NCBI GenBank assembly: GCA_000497835.1
Contig: KI547172.1
Coordinates: 278,215 to 342,214, forward strand
Direction of reading: 5' to 3'
Source of the DNA: a gamma proteobacterium L18
GTDB taxonomy: Bacteria > Pseudomonadota > Gammaproteobacteria > Pseudomonadales > Pseudomonadaceae
Length of the DNA: 64,000 nt
Shown: in pieces, positions 1 through 8,704 of the stretch
How positions within the stretch are numbered: the stretch's first letter is position 1
Layout: each line of letters opens with the position of its first letter
Position numbers and translations under genes: made by a program
The notes under the pieces: generated by a model
The model's input: the letters and a program-made list of their open reading frames with translations, nothing else
The model's database searches: none
Told to the model about the DNA's origin: nothing

Positions 1-1
1 T

Positions 2-784
2 GCCGCCCCACCCCTGCTGTTTGTCGCTGGCGACCCTGCCATCCTGGAGAAACCGCAACTGGCGATCGTCGGTAGCCGCCGTGCTTCACGCCCGGGGCTG
101 GACACCGCCGCCGCGTTTTCCCGCAGCCTGGCCAAGGCCGGTTTTGTCATCACCAGTGGCCTGGCAGCGGGTGTCGATGGCGCCGCTCACCAGGCCGCGC
201 TGGACGTGGGCGGGCAGACAATCGGGGTGCTTGGTACGGGTATCCAAAAACTTTATCCACAGCGGCACAAGGCCCTCGCCGCGCAGATGGCGGCATCGGG
301 CAGCGCGGTGGTTTCCGAGTTTCCGCTGGACGCAGGGCCCGTGGCGGCCAACTTCCCGCGACGCAACCGCATCATCAGTGGCTTGTCCCTGGGCGTGCTG
401 GTGGTGGAAGCCAGCCTGGCCAGCGGTTCGCTGATCACCGCGCGCCTGGCCAACGAGCAGGGCCGTGAGGTGTATGCCATTCCCGGCTCCATTCATCACC
501 CCGGCGCCAAGGGTTGTCACCAGTTGATTCGCGACGGCGCACAGTTGGTCGAGACCGTAGAGCACATCCTGGAACCCCTGCGGGGCTGGCAACGCGTGTC
601 GGCGCCCTGCCCCGAGCCGGATCATCCCTTGCTGGCGCTGCTGCATGCCGCGCCGCAAAGCAGCGAAGCCCTGGTGCGCTCCAGCGCCTGGCCCTTGCCC
701 AAGGTGTTGCAGGCCCTGACGGAGCTTGAGCTTGAAGGGCGCGTAGTCAACGAGGCCGGACGTTGGTTTGCGCGGATTAGCTAA
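2..784 (+). CDS. dprA: DNA processing protein DprA, 5' truncated by window edge
   Basis: The reading frame is open from the first bases and ends at a TAA at 782-784, so the N-terminal part lies outside the window. The visible part holds the Rossmann-like DNA_processg_A core: VGSRRAS near its start and the segment SGLAAGVDGAAHQAAL, followed by GTGI and the FPRRNRIISGLS block. The last roughly 70 residues look like the winged-helix tail of DprA. The family loads RecA on incoming single-stranded DNA during transformation; most Pseudomonas keep it although natural competence is rarely seen. Identity is secure, function in this strain is inferred. Confidence 0.95.
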   Translation, partial: AAPPLLFVAGDPAILEKPQLAIVGSRRASRPGLDTAAAFSRSLAKAGFVITSGLAAGVDGAAHQAALDVGGQTIGVLGTGIQKLYPQRHKALAAQMAASGSAVVSEFPLDAGPVAANFPRRNRIISGLSLGVLVVEASLASGSLITARLANEQGREVYAIPGSIHHPGAKGCHQLIRDGAQLVETVEHILEPLRGWQRVSAPCPEPDHPLLALLHAAPQSSEALVRSSAWPLPKVLQALTELELEGRVVNEAGRWFARIS

Positions 785-817
785 GTACACTGCTCACAGC
801 ATTCAAGCGGAGTAGCA

Positions 818-1375
818 ATGATGGTGAGCAGTTGGCGTGTGCAACAAGCCGCGCGTGATGTGAAGGCAGGCGCGGTGATTGCCTATCCAACCGAAGCGGT
901 TTGGGGCCTGGGGTGCAACCCTTGGGACGAAGAGGCGGTGTACCGCTTGTTGGCGATCAAGGCGCGGCCTGTGGAAAAGGGCCTGATCCTGGTGGCCGAC
1001 AACATCCGCCAGTTCGATTTCCTGTTCGAGGACTTCCCCGAAGCCTGGATCGATCGCATGGCCAGCACCTGGCCCGGTCCCAACACCTGGTTGGTACCGC
1101 ACCAGGGGCTGCTGCCCGAGTGGATCACCGGCAAGCACAACAGCGTGGCGATACGGGTCAGCGATCATCCGCTGGTGCGTGAGCTGTGCTCGCTGGTGGG
1201 GCCCATCGTGTCCACCTCCGCCAACCCAGCGGGCCGTCCGCCGGCCATGACGCGGCTGCGGATCGAGCAGTATTTCCGGGGTGAAGTGGATGTGGTGCTC
1301 ACTGGCGCCCTGGGTGGGCGCAAGAGCCCCAGCGTGATTCGCGATCTGGTCACCGGTGAAGTCATCCGCCCGTAG
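818..1375 (+). CDS. tsaC: Threonylcarbamoyl-AMP synthase (TsaC/YrdC/RimN)
   Basis: A 185-residue protein, the usual length for the short TsaC form. It has the YrdC-fold signatures YPTEAVWGLGC near the N-terminus, KARPVEKGLIL, and STSANPAGRPP in the ATP/threonine site. TsaC makes threonylcarbamoyl-AMP from threonine, bicarbonate and ATP for t6A37 of tRNAs reading ANN codons, acting in the cytosol with TsaBDE. It starts 33 bp after dprA with a GGAG-type ribosome site; a second ATG follows immediately, so the start could be one codon later. The dprA-tsaC pairing is common in gammaproteobacteria. Confidence 0.95.
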   Translation: MMVSSWRVQQAARDVKAGAVIAYPTEAVWGLGCNPWDEEAVYRLLAIKARPVEKGLILVADNIRQFDFLFEDFPEAWIDRMASTWPGPNTWLVPHQGLLPEWITGKHNSVAIRVSDHPLVRELCSLVGPIVSTSANPAGRPPAMTRLRIEQYFRGEVDVVLTGALGGRKSPSVIRDLVTGEVIRP

Positions 1376-1423
1376 TCACAGAAACTATCTTTATGTGGGG
1401 GCAACGCCCTGGGGAGGACGACT

Positions 1424-1492
1424 CTGTGGGAGCAAAGCTTGCTCGCGAGGCGCCGGCACTGACGTCATCGCGAGCAAGCTTTGCTCCCACAG
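1424..1492. repeat. REP-type inverted repeat pair (family A)
   Basis: Two 25-nt arms, CTGTGGGAGCAAAGCTTGCT followed by CGCGA, and its exact reverse complement, face each other across about 19 nt between tsaC and the convergent quinone oxidoreductase. Each arm also contains its own small palindrome (GAGCAAAGCTTGCTC). The same arms recur at 19361, 49960 and 53965. This matches the general layout of Pseudomonas REP pairs; it may also end transcription from both sides. Confidence 0.9.
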
Positions 1493-1516
1493 TGTGTACA
1501 TCGCCAATTTATCCTA

Positions 1517-2491
1517 TCAAGGCAACAGAATCGTTGAACCCATGGTACGGCGCGCCGAGAGCTCGGTCTGCGCCTTGGCCGCTTCGGCCAGCGGGTAACG
1601 CTGGCTGATCTCCACGTGCAGCTTGCCGCTGGTAATCATGCCGAACAGCTCATCGGCCATGGCCTGCAGGGTGCCTGCAGTGGCATAAGTACCCAAGGTC
1701 GGACGGGTCACATACAGCGAGCCCTTCGACGCCAGAATACCCAGGTTCACACCGCTGACCGCACCGGACGCATTGCCGAAGCTGACCACCAGCCCACGCG
1801 GCTCTACGCAGTCCAGCGAGGTTTCCCAGGTATCCTTGCCCACGCCGTCATACACCACCTGGCATTTCTTGCCGTCGGTCAGTTCCAGCACGCGCTTGGT
1901 CACGTCCTCATGGCTGTAGTCGATGGTTTCCCATGCGCCCAGCTCTTTTGCCCGGGCCGCCTTTTCCGGCGAGCTGACGGTACCGATCAGCTTGGCGCCA
2001 ATGGCCTTGGCCCATTGGCACGCCAGGGAGCCCACGCCGCCCGCAGCCGCATGGAACAGAATGGTTTCGTCACGCTTGAGCTCGTAGGTCTGGCGGAACA
2101 GGTACTGCACGGTCAGGCCCTTGAGCATTACGGCGGCTGCCTGTTCGAAGCTGATGGCGTCGGGCAGCTTGACCAGCACGGCAGCCGGCAGGGTATGCAC
2201 CTCGCTATAGGCGCCCAGCGGGCCGCCGGCGTAGGCCACGCGATCGCCCACCTTCACCGAGGTTACTTCCCTGCCTATCGCCTCCACCACGCCTGCACCT
2301 TCGGTGCCCTGCCCCGACGGCAACGACGGCACCGGGTACAGGCCGCTGCGGTAATAGGTGTCGATGTAGTTCAGGCCGATGGCCTTGTTGCGCACCCGCA
2401 CTTCCTGTGGGCCTGGCTCGGCCGGCTGGAAATCGACGAACTCGAGGACTTCCGGACCACCGTTAGCGCTGAACTGGATACGTTTGGCCAT
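1517..2491 (-). CDS. qor: NADPH:quinone oxidoreductase (zinc-free MDR family)
   Basis: A 324-residue medium-chain dehydrogenase/reductase. The N-terminal half has NYIDTYYRSGLY and GTEGAGVVEAIG; the NADPH-binding Rossmann segment reads AAGGVGSLACQWAKAIGAKLI. No structural or catalytic zinc cysteine cluster is visible, as expected for E. coli QOR-type enzymes, which reduce quinones by one electron. The ATG at 2491 was chosen over in-frame codons further upstream because it starts the conserved MAKRIQF sequence and has AAGGAG 7 nt upstream. It diverges from hemF, with 166 bp between the starts. Confidence 0.93.
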   Translation of the reverse strand: MAKRIQFSANGGPEVLEFVDFQPAEPGPQEVRVRNKAIGLNYIDTYYRSGLYPVPSLPSGQGTEGAGVVEAIGREVTSVKVGDRVAYAGGPLGAYSEVHTLPAAVLVKLPDAISFEQAAAVMLKGLTVQYLFRQTYELKRDETILFHAAAGGVGSLACQWAKAIGAKLIGTVSSPEKAARAKELGAWETIDYSHEDVTKRVLELTDGKKCQVVYDGVGKDTWETSLDCVEPRGLVVSFGNASGAVSGVNLGILASKGSLYVTRPTLGTYATAGTLQAMADELFGMITSGKLHVEISQRYPLAEAAKAQTELSARRTMGSTILLP

Positions 2492-2657
2492 CTGCAATCT
2501 CCTTAACCGGGCAGGGAAAGCCTCTATCGGACGCTTTTGTCTGCGCGCCGTCAACCGCTCAAAGCGGGCCACCGGTGCTATGCTACGCGCCGAATTTGCT
2601 CTCGGGCGGCGGTTTTCCCCAGCGCTGCCCGGCCTTTGCCCGTTACAAGGTGATGCC

Positions 2658-3572
2658 ATGACTACCCGCACCGAAGCCGTAAAAGCCTACCTGCTCGACC
2701 TGCAAGAGCGGATTTGCCACGCCCTTGAAACCGAAGACGGCGGCGCCCGCTTCGTCGAGGACGCCTGGACCCGAGCAGCCGGTGGCGGCGGCCGAACCCG
2801 AGTGATCGAAAATGGCGCGGTGATCGAAAAAGGCGGGGTCAACTTCTCCCACGTCTTCGGCAGCGGCCTGCCGCCGTCGGCCAGCGCCCATCGTCCTGAA
2901 CTGGCCGGCCGTGGCTTCGAGGCCCTGGGCGTGTCGCTGGTGATCCACCCGCACAACCCCCACGTACCGACCTCTCACGCCAACGTGCGCTTCTTCATCG
3001 CCGAGAAAGAAGGCGAGGAGCCGGTGTGGTGGTTCGGCGGCGGCTTCGACCTGACCCCCTACTACGGCAACGAAGACGACTGCATCCATTGGCACCGCGT
3101 GGCCGAGCGCGCCTGTGCGCCGTTTGGTGAAGACGTGTACCCGCGCTACAAGGCCTGGTGCGACCGCTACTTCCACATCAAGCACCGCAACGAGCCACGC
3201 GGCGTGGGCGGCCTGTTCTTCGACGACCTGAACGAGTGGGACTTCGACACCAGCTTCGCCTTCATGCGCGCCATTGGCGACGCCTACATCGAGGCCTACC
3301 TGCCGATCGTCCAGCGTCGCAAGGCTGCGGCCTACACCCCGCAACAGCGCGAGTTCCAGGAATTCCGCCGCGGCCGCTATGTGGAGTTCAACCTGGTGTA
3401 CGACCGTGGCACCCTGTTCGGCCTGCAGTCGGGCGGGCGTACCGAGTCGATCCTCATGTCGCTGCCACCCCAGGTGCGCTGGGGCTATGACTGGAAGGCC
3501 GTGCCGGGCAGCGAAGAAGCGCTGCTGACCGAGTATTACCTGACCGACCGCGACTGGCTTGGCCAGGCCTGA
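2658..3572 (+). CDS. hemF: Oxygen-dependent coproporphyrinogen III oxidase
   Basis: A 304-residue HemF of normal length, converting coproporphyrinogen III to protoporphyrinogen IX with oxygen in the cytosol. Characteristic stretches are GGGRTRVIENGAVIEKGGVN near the N-terminus, the PHNPHVPTSHANVRFF block, WWFGGGFDLTPYY, and the catalytic FNLVYDRGTLFGLQ with SGGRTESILMSLPP close to the C-terminus. The ATG at 2658 is preceded by AAGGTG. hemF and aroE run in the same direction 53 bp apart and are probably co-transcribed. It supplies heme for the many cytochromes encoded elsewhere in the window. Confidence 0.97.
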   Translation: MTTRTEAVKAYLLDLQERICHALETEDGGARFVEDAWTRAAGGGGRTRVIENGAVIEKGGVNFSHVFGSGLPPSASAHRPELAGRGFEALGVSLVIHPHNPHVPTSHANVRFFIAEKEGEEPVWWFGGGFDLTPYYGNEDDCIHWHRVAERACAPFGEDVYPRYKAWCDRYFHIKHRNEPRGVGGLFFDDLNEWDFDTSFAFMRAIGDAYIEAYLPIVQRRKAAAYTPQQREFQEFRRGRYVEFNLVYDRGTLFGLQSGGRTESILMSLPPQVRWGYDWKAVPGSEEALLTEYYLTDRDWLGQA

Positions 3573-3625
3573 CGGCCGCTGTGGATAACCCTTTTATTGC
3601 CTGCCCTTGATTAGGAACCGCCTGA

Positions 3626-4450
3626 ATGGATCGCTACGTCGTCTTCGGTAACCCGATTGGCCACAGCAAGTCGCCCGCCATCCACCGCCTGTTTGCCGAG
3701 CAGACTGGCCAGACCATGGAATATGGCGCGCGCCTGGCGCCGCTGGATGACTTCGCCGGCAACGCACGCGAGTTCTTCCAGGACGGCCTGGGTGCCAACG
3801 TAACGCTGCCCTTCAAGGAAGACGCCTTCCGCCTGTGCAGCGTACTCACCCCACGCGCCGAGCGTGCTGGCGCGGTGAACATGCTGACCCGTCTGCCCGA
3901 CGGCACCCTGCGCGGTGACAATACCGACGGCGTGGGCCTGGTGCGCGACCTGATCAACAACGCCGGCGTTACCCTGGCGGGCAAGCGCATCCTGCTGCTG
4001 GGTGCCGGTGGCGCGGTGCGTGGCGTGGTGGAATCGCTGCTGGAGCAGAAGCCGGTGTCGCTGGTCATCGCCAACCGCACCGTCGACAAGGCTGAGCTGC
4101 TGGCGCAGATCTTCGCCGGCCTGGGCCCGGTGGCCGCCAGCGGTTTCGACTGGCTGGAAGAGCCTGTGGATATCATCATCAACGCCACGTCGGCCAGCCT
4201 GGCCGGCGACCTGCCGCCGATCAGCAGCAGTCTGATCCAGCCGGGCGTCACCGTGTGTTACGACATGATGTACGGCAAGGAGCCCACGCCGTTCTGCCGC
4301 TGGGCCGCCGAACATGGCGCCGCCCAGGCGCTGGACGGCTTTGGCATGCTGGTGGAACAGGCTGCCGAGGCGTTCACCTACTGGCGCGGCGTGACGCCGG
4401 ACTCCAAGGCCGTCATGGCCAGCCTGCGCCAGGAAATGGCCGCCGGTTAA
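3626..4450 (+). CDS. aroE: Shikimate dehydrogenase (NADP+)
   Basis: A 274-residue AroE. The N-terminal shikimate-binding signature NPIGHSKSPAIH is present, followed by the catalytic lysine in NVTLPFKEDAF, the NADP-binding glycine-rich loop LLGAGGAVRGV, the NRT adenosine-phosphate motif, and the NATSASLAGDLPP block. It reduces 3-dehydroshikimate in the aromatic amino-acid pathway in the cytosol. The stop codon TAA lies in a TTAA tetranucleotide that is at the same time the stop of the convergent sulP gene, so the two genes overlap tail to tail by 4 bases. Confidence 0.97.
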   Translation: MDRYVVFGNPIGHSKSPAIHRLFAEQTGQTMEYGARLAPLDDFAGNAREFFQDGLGANVTLPFKEDAFRLCSVLTPRAERAGAVNMLTRLPDGTLRGDNTDGVGLVRDLINNAGVTLAGKRILLLGAGGAVRGVVESLLEQKPVSLVIANRTVDKAELLAQIFAGLGPVAASGFDWLEEPVDIIINATSASLAGDLPPISSSLIQPGVTVCYDMMYGKEPTPFCRWAAEHGAAQALDGFGMLVEQAAEAFTYWRGVTPDSKAVMASLRQEMAAG

Positions 4451-6015
4451 GGCTCGAAGCGGATTGGGCAGTGCGCTGCCCCTTCCAGCTTGTGCAACTC
4501 CTCCACCACCTGCGCCCGTGCGTGGCGCAGCGTCAGGCTGCGGTCCTGGGCGCGCAGGCGGCGCGCTTCCTGGTGCAGCATCTCCACCCCTGAATAATCG
4601 ATGAAGTTGATCTGCTGGGCGTCGATCACCACGTGCTGGCCCTGGGCGCGTTGCAGCCGCACCTGCAGGTAATGGCTGGCGCCGAAGAAGATCGAACCGC
4701 CCACCCGCAGCACCTCCTCATCACCGTCGCGCCATTGCTGCACCCGTGGCTGCGAGGTGCGCTTGAGGTAAAAAAACAGCGACGCCAGCACCCCGGCATA
4801 GATCGCTGTCTGCAACTCCAGCAGCAAGGTGGCCAGGCAGGTCAGGGTCATCACCACGAACTCCGGGCGGCTGACCCGGAACAACGCCCGAATGCCGCGA
4901 TGGTCGATGAGGCCCCAACTGATCAGCAGGATGCTGCCGGCCATGGCCGGTATCGGAATCTGCGCGATCAGGTGTGCCCCGGTCACGGCGAACAGCGCCA
5001 CCCACATCGCCGAAAACATCCCGGCCAACGGCGAGCAGGCGCCTGCGTCGTAGCTCAGGCCCGAGCGGGTAAAGGAGCCCGCCGACAGCGAACCGGAAAA
5101 GAATGCGCCAACGATATTGGACAGCCCCTGAGCACGGACTTCCTGGTTAGCATCGAGCAACTGTTGCGAACGTGCAGAGATCGAGCGGGCAATCGACAGG
5201 CTGGTAACCAGCCCCAGCATCCCCACCGCCACCGCGCTGGGCAGCAGTCTCAGCACCAGCGCAGGGTCCGTAGGCAGCGGGCTGAAAGGCGGCAACTGCC
5301 CCACGAACGCGCTGACCCGCTGTACATGGCCGAACATCGACGACCACAGCGCGGCCAGCAGGCTGCCGCTGACCAGCGCGATCAGCAACGTCGGCCAGCG
5401 TGGCACCAGGGCCTTCAGCACCAGGCCCAGCACCAGGGTGAACAGGCCCAGCAGCAATGACGGCCGGTCCAGTTCCGTGAGGTGCTGGAACAGGCTGGTC
5501 AGGCTCGCCAGGGCGGTGGCCTGGCTGCTCAGTTGGATGCCCATCAGGCTCGGCAACTGGCCTATGGCGATGACAATGGCGGCGCCCAGGGTGAAGCCCA
5601 GCACCACCGAATGGGAGACGAAGTTCACCAGCGCGCCGAAGCGCAGCATGCCCAGCAGCCATTGAAAGATGCCGGCCAGGAACGTCAGCAGCAGGATCAG
5701 GGTGACGTAATCATTGCTGGCGGGCACGGCCAGTGGGCTGACGCTGGCGTACAGCACAATGGAAATGGCTGCCGTGGGGCCGCAGATCAGGTGCCAGGAC
5801 GAACCCCACAGGCAGGCGATCAATACCGGGATGATGGCGGCGTACAAGCCGTACTCGGGCGGCAGGCCGGCGATCAGCGCGTAGGCGATGGATTGCGGCA
5901 GCGCCAGGATGGCGCCGCTGAGCCCCACCACTACGTCGCGCCCGACGCTGGCGCGGGTCTGGCGGGGGAGCCAGGTGAGGAAGGGCAGCAGTTTTGCCAG
6001 TCGGGTACCGCGCAT
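4447..6015 (-). CDS. SulP family anion transporter with STAS domain
   Basis: A 522-residue inner-membrane protein with 10 or more hydrophobic segments, the SulP signature region around GLSGAILALPQSIAYALIAG and LPPEYGLYAA near the N-terminus, and a C-terminal STAS domain (VVIDAQQINFIDYSGVEMLH). The ATG at 6015 (MRGTRLAKLL) has an AGAGGA ribosome site; a longer upstream start would run into the REP element. The gene follows the choline-sulfate genes in the same direction (115 bp after the binding protein, across a REP pair), so sulfate, choline-O-sulfate or bicarbonate are all candidate substrates; the neighbourhood favours sulfate or its ester, which is inference. Confidence 0.9.
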   Translation of the reverse strand: MRGTRLAKLLPFLTWLPRQTRASVGRDVVVGLSGAILALPQSIAYALIAGLPPEYGLYAAIIPVLIACLWGSSWHLICGPTAAISIVLYASVSPLAVPASNDYVTLILLLTFLAGIFQWLLGMLRFGALVNFVSHSVVLGFTLGAAIVIAIGQLPSLMGIQLSSQATALASLTSLFQHLTELDRPSLLLGLFTLVLGLVLKALVPRWPTLLIALVSGSLLAALWSSMFGHVQRVSAFVGQLPPFSPLPTDPALVLRLLPSAVAVGMLGLVTSLSIARSISARSQQLLDANQEVRAQGLSNIVGAFFSGSLSAGSFTRSGLSYDAGACSPLAGMFSAMWVALFAVTGAHLIAQIPIPAMAGSILLISWGLIDHRGIRALFRVSRPEFVVMTLTCLATLLLELQTAIYAGVLASLFFYLKRTSQPRVQQWRDGDEEVLRVGGSIFFGASHYLQVRLQRAQGQHVVIDAQQINFIDYSGVEMLHQEARRLRAQDRSLTLRHARAQVVEELHKLEGAAHCPIRFEP

Positions 6016-6047
6016 GGGGTCCTCTTTGATTGAAATCGGGTTGCGGC

Positions 6048-6116
6048 CTTCCCGAGCTTCGCCCGGTCCCACAAGGGCAGGCATTCCCCATGTGGGACCG
6101 GGCGAAGCTCGGGAAG
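6048..6116. repeat. REP-type inverted repeat pair (family C)
   Basis: Arms of 26 nt with the core TCCCACA preceded by CTTCCCGAGCTTCGCCCGG, and the exact reverse complement, separated by 17 nt. It sits between the sulP start and the choline-binding protein stop. A second copy with one altered base lies at 9995-10083. Confidence 0.9.
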
Positions 6117-6129
6117 CGAACGACGCGGT

Positions 6130-7050
6130 CTACAGTTTGGCTTTTACAGCAGGCAACGCATCCTGCCCTTCGACTGTCTTCACCCCTTCCAGCCACTTGT
6201 CCAGCACGGCAGGATTGGCTTTTATCCACTTCCTGGCAGCATCGGGGTAGCTCGCCTTGGTCTTCACCACGTCGGCCATGATGCTGTTCTCCATGTCCAG
6301 GGTAAAGCTCAGGTTGCCCAGCAGCTTCGCCACGTTCGGGCAGGCCTGTGCATAACCCTTGCGGGTCAGGGTGTAGACGCTGCCGTTGCTGCCAAAATAC
6401 GCTTCGCCGCCAGTCAGGTAGTGCATCTTGATCTCGACGTTCATCGGGTGTGGGGTCCAGCCCAGGAACACCACGAAGCGTTTCTTATCCACAGCCCGCC
6501 GCACTTCCGACAGCATCGCCTGCTCGCTGGATTCCACCAGCTTCCATTTGCCCAGGTCGAACTCGTTCTTCTTGATGATCTGCTGAATCGACAAGTTGGC
6601 CGGCGCACCGGAGCCGATGCCGTAGATCTTGCCGCCAAACTGCTCGGCATGTTTGTTCAGGTCGGCGAAGCTGTGCACGCCTGCGTCCCACACATAGTCC
6701 GGCACCGCCAGGGTGAACTCGGTGCCTTCCAGATTCTTGCTGTACTGGGTGACATCGCCGGTAGCCACAAACTTGTCGTAGAAGCCCTGCTGCGCCGGCA
6801 TCCAGTTGCCCAGGAACACATCCACCTTGCCGTCCTTCAGGCCGCCATAGGTGATCGGCACGGCCAGGGTATCGACCTTGGCCTTGTAGCCCAGGCCATC
6901 GAGTAGCAAGCCGGTGATGGCATTGGTGGAAGCGATGTCGCTCCAGCCAGGGTCGGCCATCTGCACCGTGCTGCAGCTTTGCTCGTCGGCCAGCGCGTGC
7001 AGGCTGGTCACCGTCAGCAGCGCGAATACAACCTGTGTGGATAACTTCAT
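6130..7050 (-). CDS. Choline/betaine-type ABC transporter substrate-binding protein (ChoX/BetX-like)
   Basis: A 306-residue exported protein with a clear Sec signal peptide (positive MKLSTQ start, hydrophobic core, LHALA cleavage site). The mature part resembles the OpuAC family of choline and glycine betaine binding proteins: DPGWSDIASTNAI near the start and FLGNWMPAQQGFYDK. No ABC permease or ATPase gene is adjacent, so it must work with a distant transporter or serve choline released by betC. It begins 21 bp after the betC stop and is probably in one transcription unit with betC. Confidence 0.88.
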   Translation of the reverse strand: MKLSTQVVFALLTVTSLHALADEQSCSTVQMADPGWSDIASTNAITGLLLDGLGYKAKVDTLAVPITYGGLKDGKVDVFLGNWMPAQQGFYDKFVATGDVTQYSKNLEGTEFTLAVPDYVWDAGVHSFADLNKHAEQFGGKIYGIGSGAPANLSIQQIIKKNEFDLGKWKLVESSEQAMLSEVRRAVDKKRFVVFLGWTPHPMNVEIKMHYLTGGEAYFGSNGSVYTLTRKGYAQACPNVAKLLGNLSFTLDMENSIMADVVKTKASYPDAARKWIKANPAVLDKWLEGVKTVEGQDALPAVKAKL

Positions 7051-7071
7051 CGGACTTCCCCTCGAACGTTA

Positions 7072-8589
7072 TTAGTCTTGGCAGGGTTGTGGATAACGGG
7101 CGTTGCGCTCCAGATCGTCCAGGTCGATGTGGTTGCGCATGTACTGCTGACTGGCGTCCACCAGCGGCTGGTGGTCCCAGCTCTTCAGCTTGCCCAGGCT
7201 CAGCGCCTGGGCCACCAGGCGGCGGCGACGCTGGCTGGCGAGCACCTGTAGGCGTATCGCCGGCACGTCCCATTTGGCCCGCGCCTCGGCCAGCAGTGCG
7301 GTGAACAGTGCCTGGTGTGCAGGTGACTGGCTCAAGTCCTCACGTTCCTGCGGGTCGCGGCGTACGTCGTAGAGTAGGCAAGGGTCGTCCTCGCTGTAGA
7401 TAAATTTGAAATCGCCGCGACGAATCATCATCAGCGGGCCGACGGTGCCTTCGGCCATGTACTCGCCGAACACCTCGTCATGGCCGCCCTGCCCTTGCAG
7501 GTGACTCAGCAACGAGCGGCCATCCAGCGGCAACAGTGGATCGACAGTACCGCCGGCCATTTCCACCAGCGTAGGCAGCAAGTCGGCCGTCGATACCGCC
7601 GCGCTCACTCGCCCGGCCTGGAACTGTCCTGGTGCGCACACCAGCAACGGCACCCGCGCCGACATCTCGAACCAGTGCATCTTGTACCAGAGCCCCCGCT
7701 CGCCCAGCATGTCGCCGTGGTCGCCGGAAAAGACGATGATGGTGTCCTCGGCCAGGCCCGTGTCGGCGAGGGTTTCCAGCAGCTTGCCGACATTGCTGTC
7801 GATGTAGCTGCACGCGCCGAAGTAGGCGCGGCGGGCATCGCGAATCTTGTCCACAGGCAGCGGCTTGTCCCACAGGTCGTAGACCTTGAGCAGGCGCTGG
7901 GAGTGCGGATCCAGCTCATGCTGCCCAGGCACATTGGCCGGCAGCGGGATATCTTCGTCGCGGTACAGGTCCCAGAAACGCTTGGGGATGGTGTAGGGGT
8001 CATGCGGGTGGGTCATGGACACGGTCAGGCAGAATGGCTGCTCGCCGCTTTCGCGCACATGGTCGTACAGATACTGCTGCGCCTTGAACACCACCTCTTC
8101 ATCGAAATCCAGCTGGTTGGTACGCACGCAGGGCCCGGCCTGCAGCACCGACGACATGTTGTGGTACCAGCTGGGGCGCACGTCCGGCTCGTCCCAATTC
8201 ACCGCCCAGCCGTAGTCGGCCGGGTAGATATCGCTGGTCAGGCGCTCTTCATAGCCGTGCAACTGGTCCGGGCCGCAGAAATGCATCTTGCCCGACAGCG
8301 CCGTTCGGTAGCCCAGGCGGCGCAGGTAATGGGCATAAGTGGGCACATCGGCGGGGAAGTCGGCAGCATTGTCGTAGGCGCCGATCTTGCTGGGCAGCTG
8401 GCCGCTGACCAGGGTGAACCGCGAAGGCGCGCACAGCGGGCTGTTGCAGTACGCGGCGTCAAACACCACGCCGGTTTCCGCCAAGCGGCTGAGGTTGGGC
8501 AGTTTGATCGGCGAATTCGCGGCGTAGAAAGGCAACAGCGGCGCGGCCATCTGATCGGCCATGATGAAGAGGATGTTCTTGCGCTTCAT
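7072..8589 (-). CDS. betC: Choline-sulfatase
   Basis: A 505-residue type I sulfatase. The alkaline-phosphatase-fold metal site begins with NILFIMADQMAAPLL, and the formylglycine consensus CAPSR appears in NSPLCAPSRFTLVSGQLPSK; the cysteine there is the residue converted to the catalytic formylglycine. GDHGDMLGERGLWYK holds further metal ligands. The enzyme hydrolyses choline-O-sulfate to choline and sulfate in the cytosol. The second in-frame ATG (8589) was taken because MKRKNILFIMADQ aligns with the usual start. A LysR gene is divergent and a binding protein follows, which supports BetC rather than another sulfatase. Confidence 0.93.
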   Translation of the reverse strand: MKRKNILFIMADQMAAPLLPFYAANSPIKLPNLSRLAETGVVFDAAYCNSPLCAPSRFTLVSGQLPSKIGAYDNAADFPADVPTYAHYLRRLGYRTALSGKMHFCGPDQLHGYEERLTSDIYPADYGWAVNWDEPDVRPSWYHNMSSVLQAGPCVRTNQLDFDEEVVFKAQQYLYDHVRESGEQPFCLTVSMTHPHDPYTIPKRFWDLYRDEDIPLPANVPGQHELDPHSQRLLKVYDLWDKPLPVDKIRDARRAYFGACSYIDSNVGKLLETLADTGLAEDTIIVFSGDHGDMLGERGLWYKMHWFEMSARVPLLVCAPGQFQAGRVSAAVSTADLLPTLVEMAGGTVDPLLPLDGRSLLSHLQGQGGHDEVFGEYMAEGTVGPLMMIRRGDFKFIYSEDDPCLLYDVRRDPQEREDLSQSPAHQALFTALLAEARAKWDVPAIRLQVLASQRRRRLVAQALSLGKLKSWDHQPLVDASQQYMRNHIDLDDLERNARYPQPCQD

Positions 8590-8704
8590 GGGTGGGCGGC
8601 ATTCCATAGTGTTGAATTATGCGAAAGTGCTCGCCAACCAGAATGCGATCGCGCTGAAATGCGGTAAAGCCCACACCGGGCAATGCCTAGGATAAGCACA
8701 GCTA
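8590..8704. promoter_or_regulatory. Divergent betC/LysR control region with repeated AATGC motifs
   Basis: The 115-bp gap between the two starts carries GCATT at 8599-8603 and AATGC at 8642-8646, 8658-8662 and 8682-8686. Repeated short half-sites in a divergent LysR gap fit regulator binding, but no footprint can be inferred from sequence alone. Confidence 0.35.

Noticed and set aside
1424..1492. Possible CRISPR-like repeats because similar arms recur in the window
   Set aside because: Copies are inverted pairs scattered singly between genes, with no regular spacers and no cas genes; they are REP elements.
2492..2671. Longer N-terminus for the quinone oxidoreductase up to 2671
   Set aside because: The AAGGAG site and conserved MAKRIQF start fix the ATG at 2491; the extension would invade the hemF promoter region.
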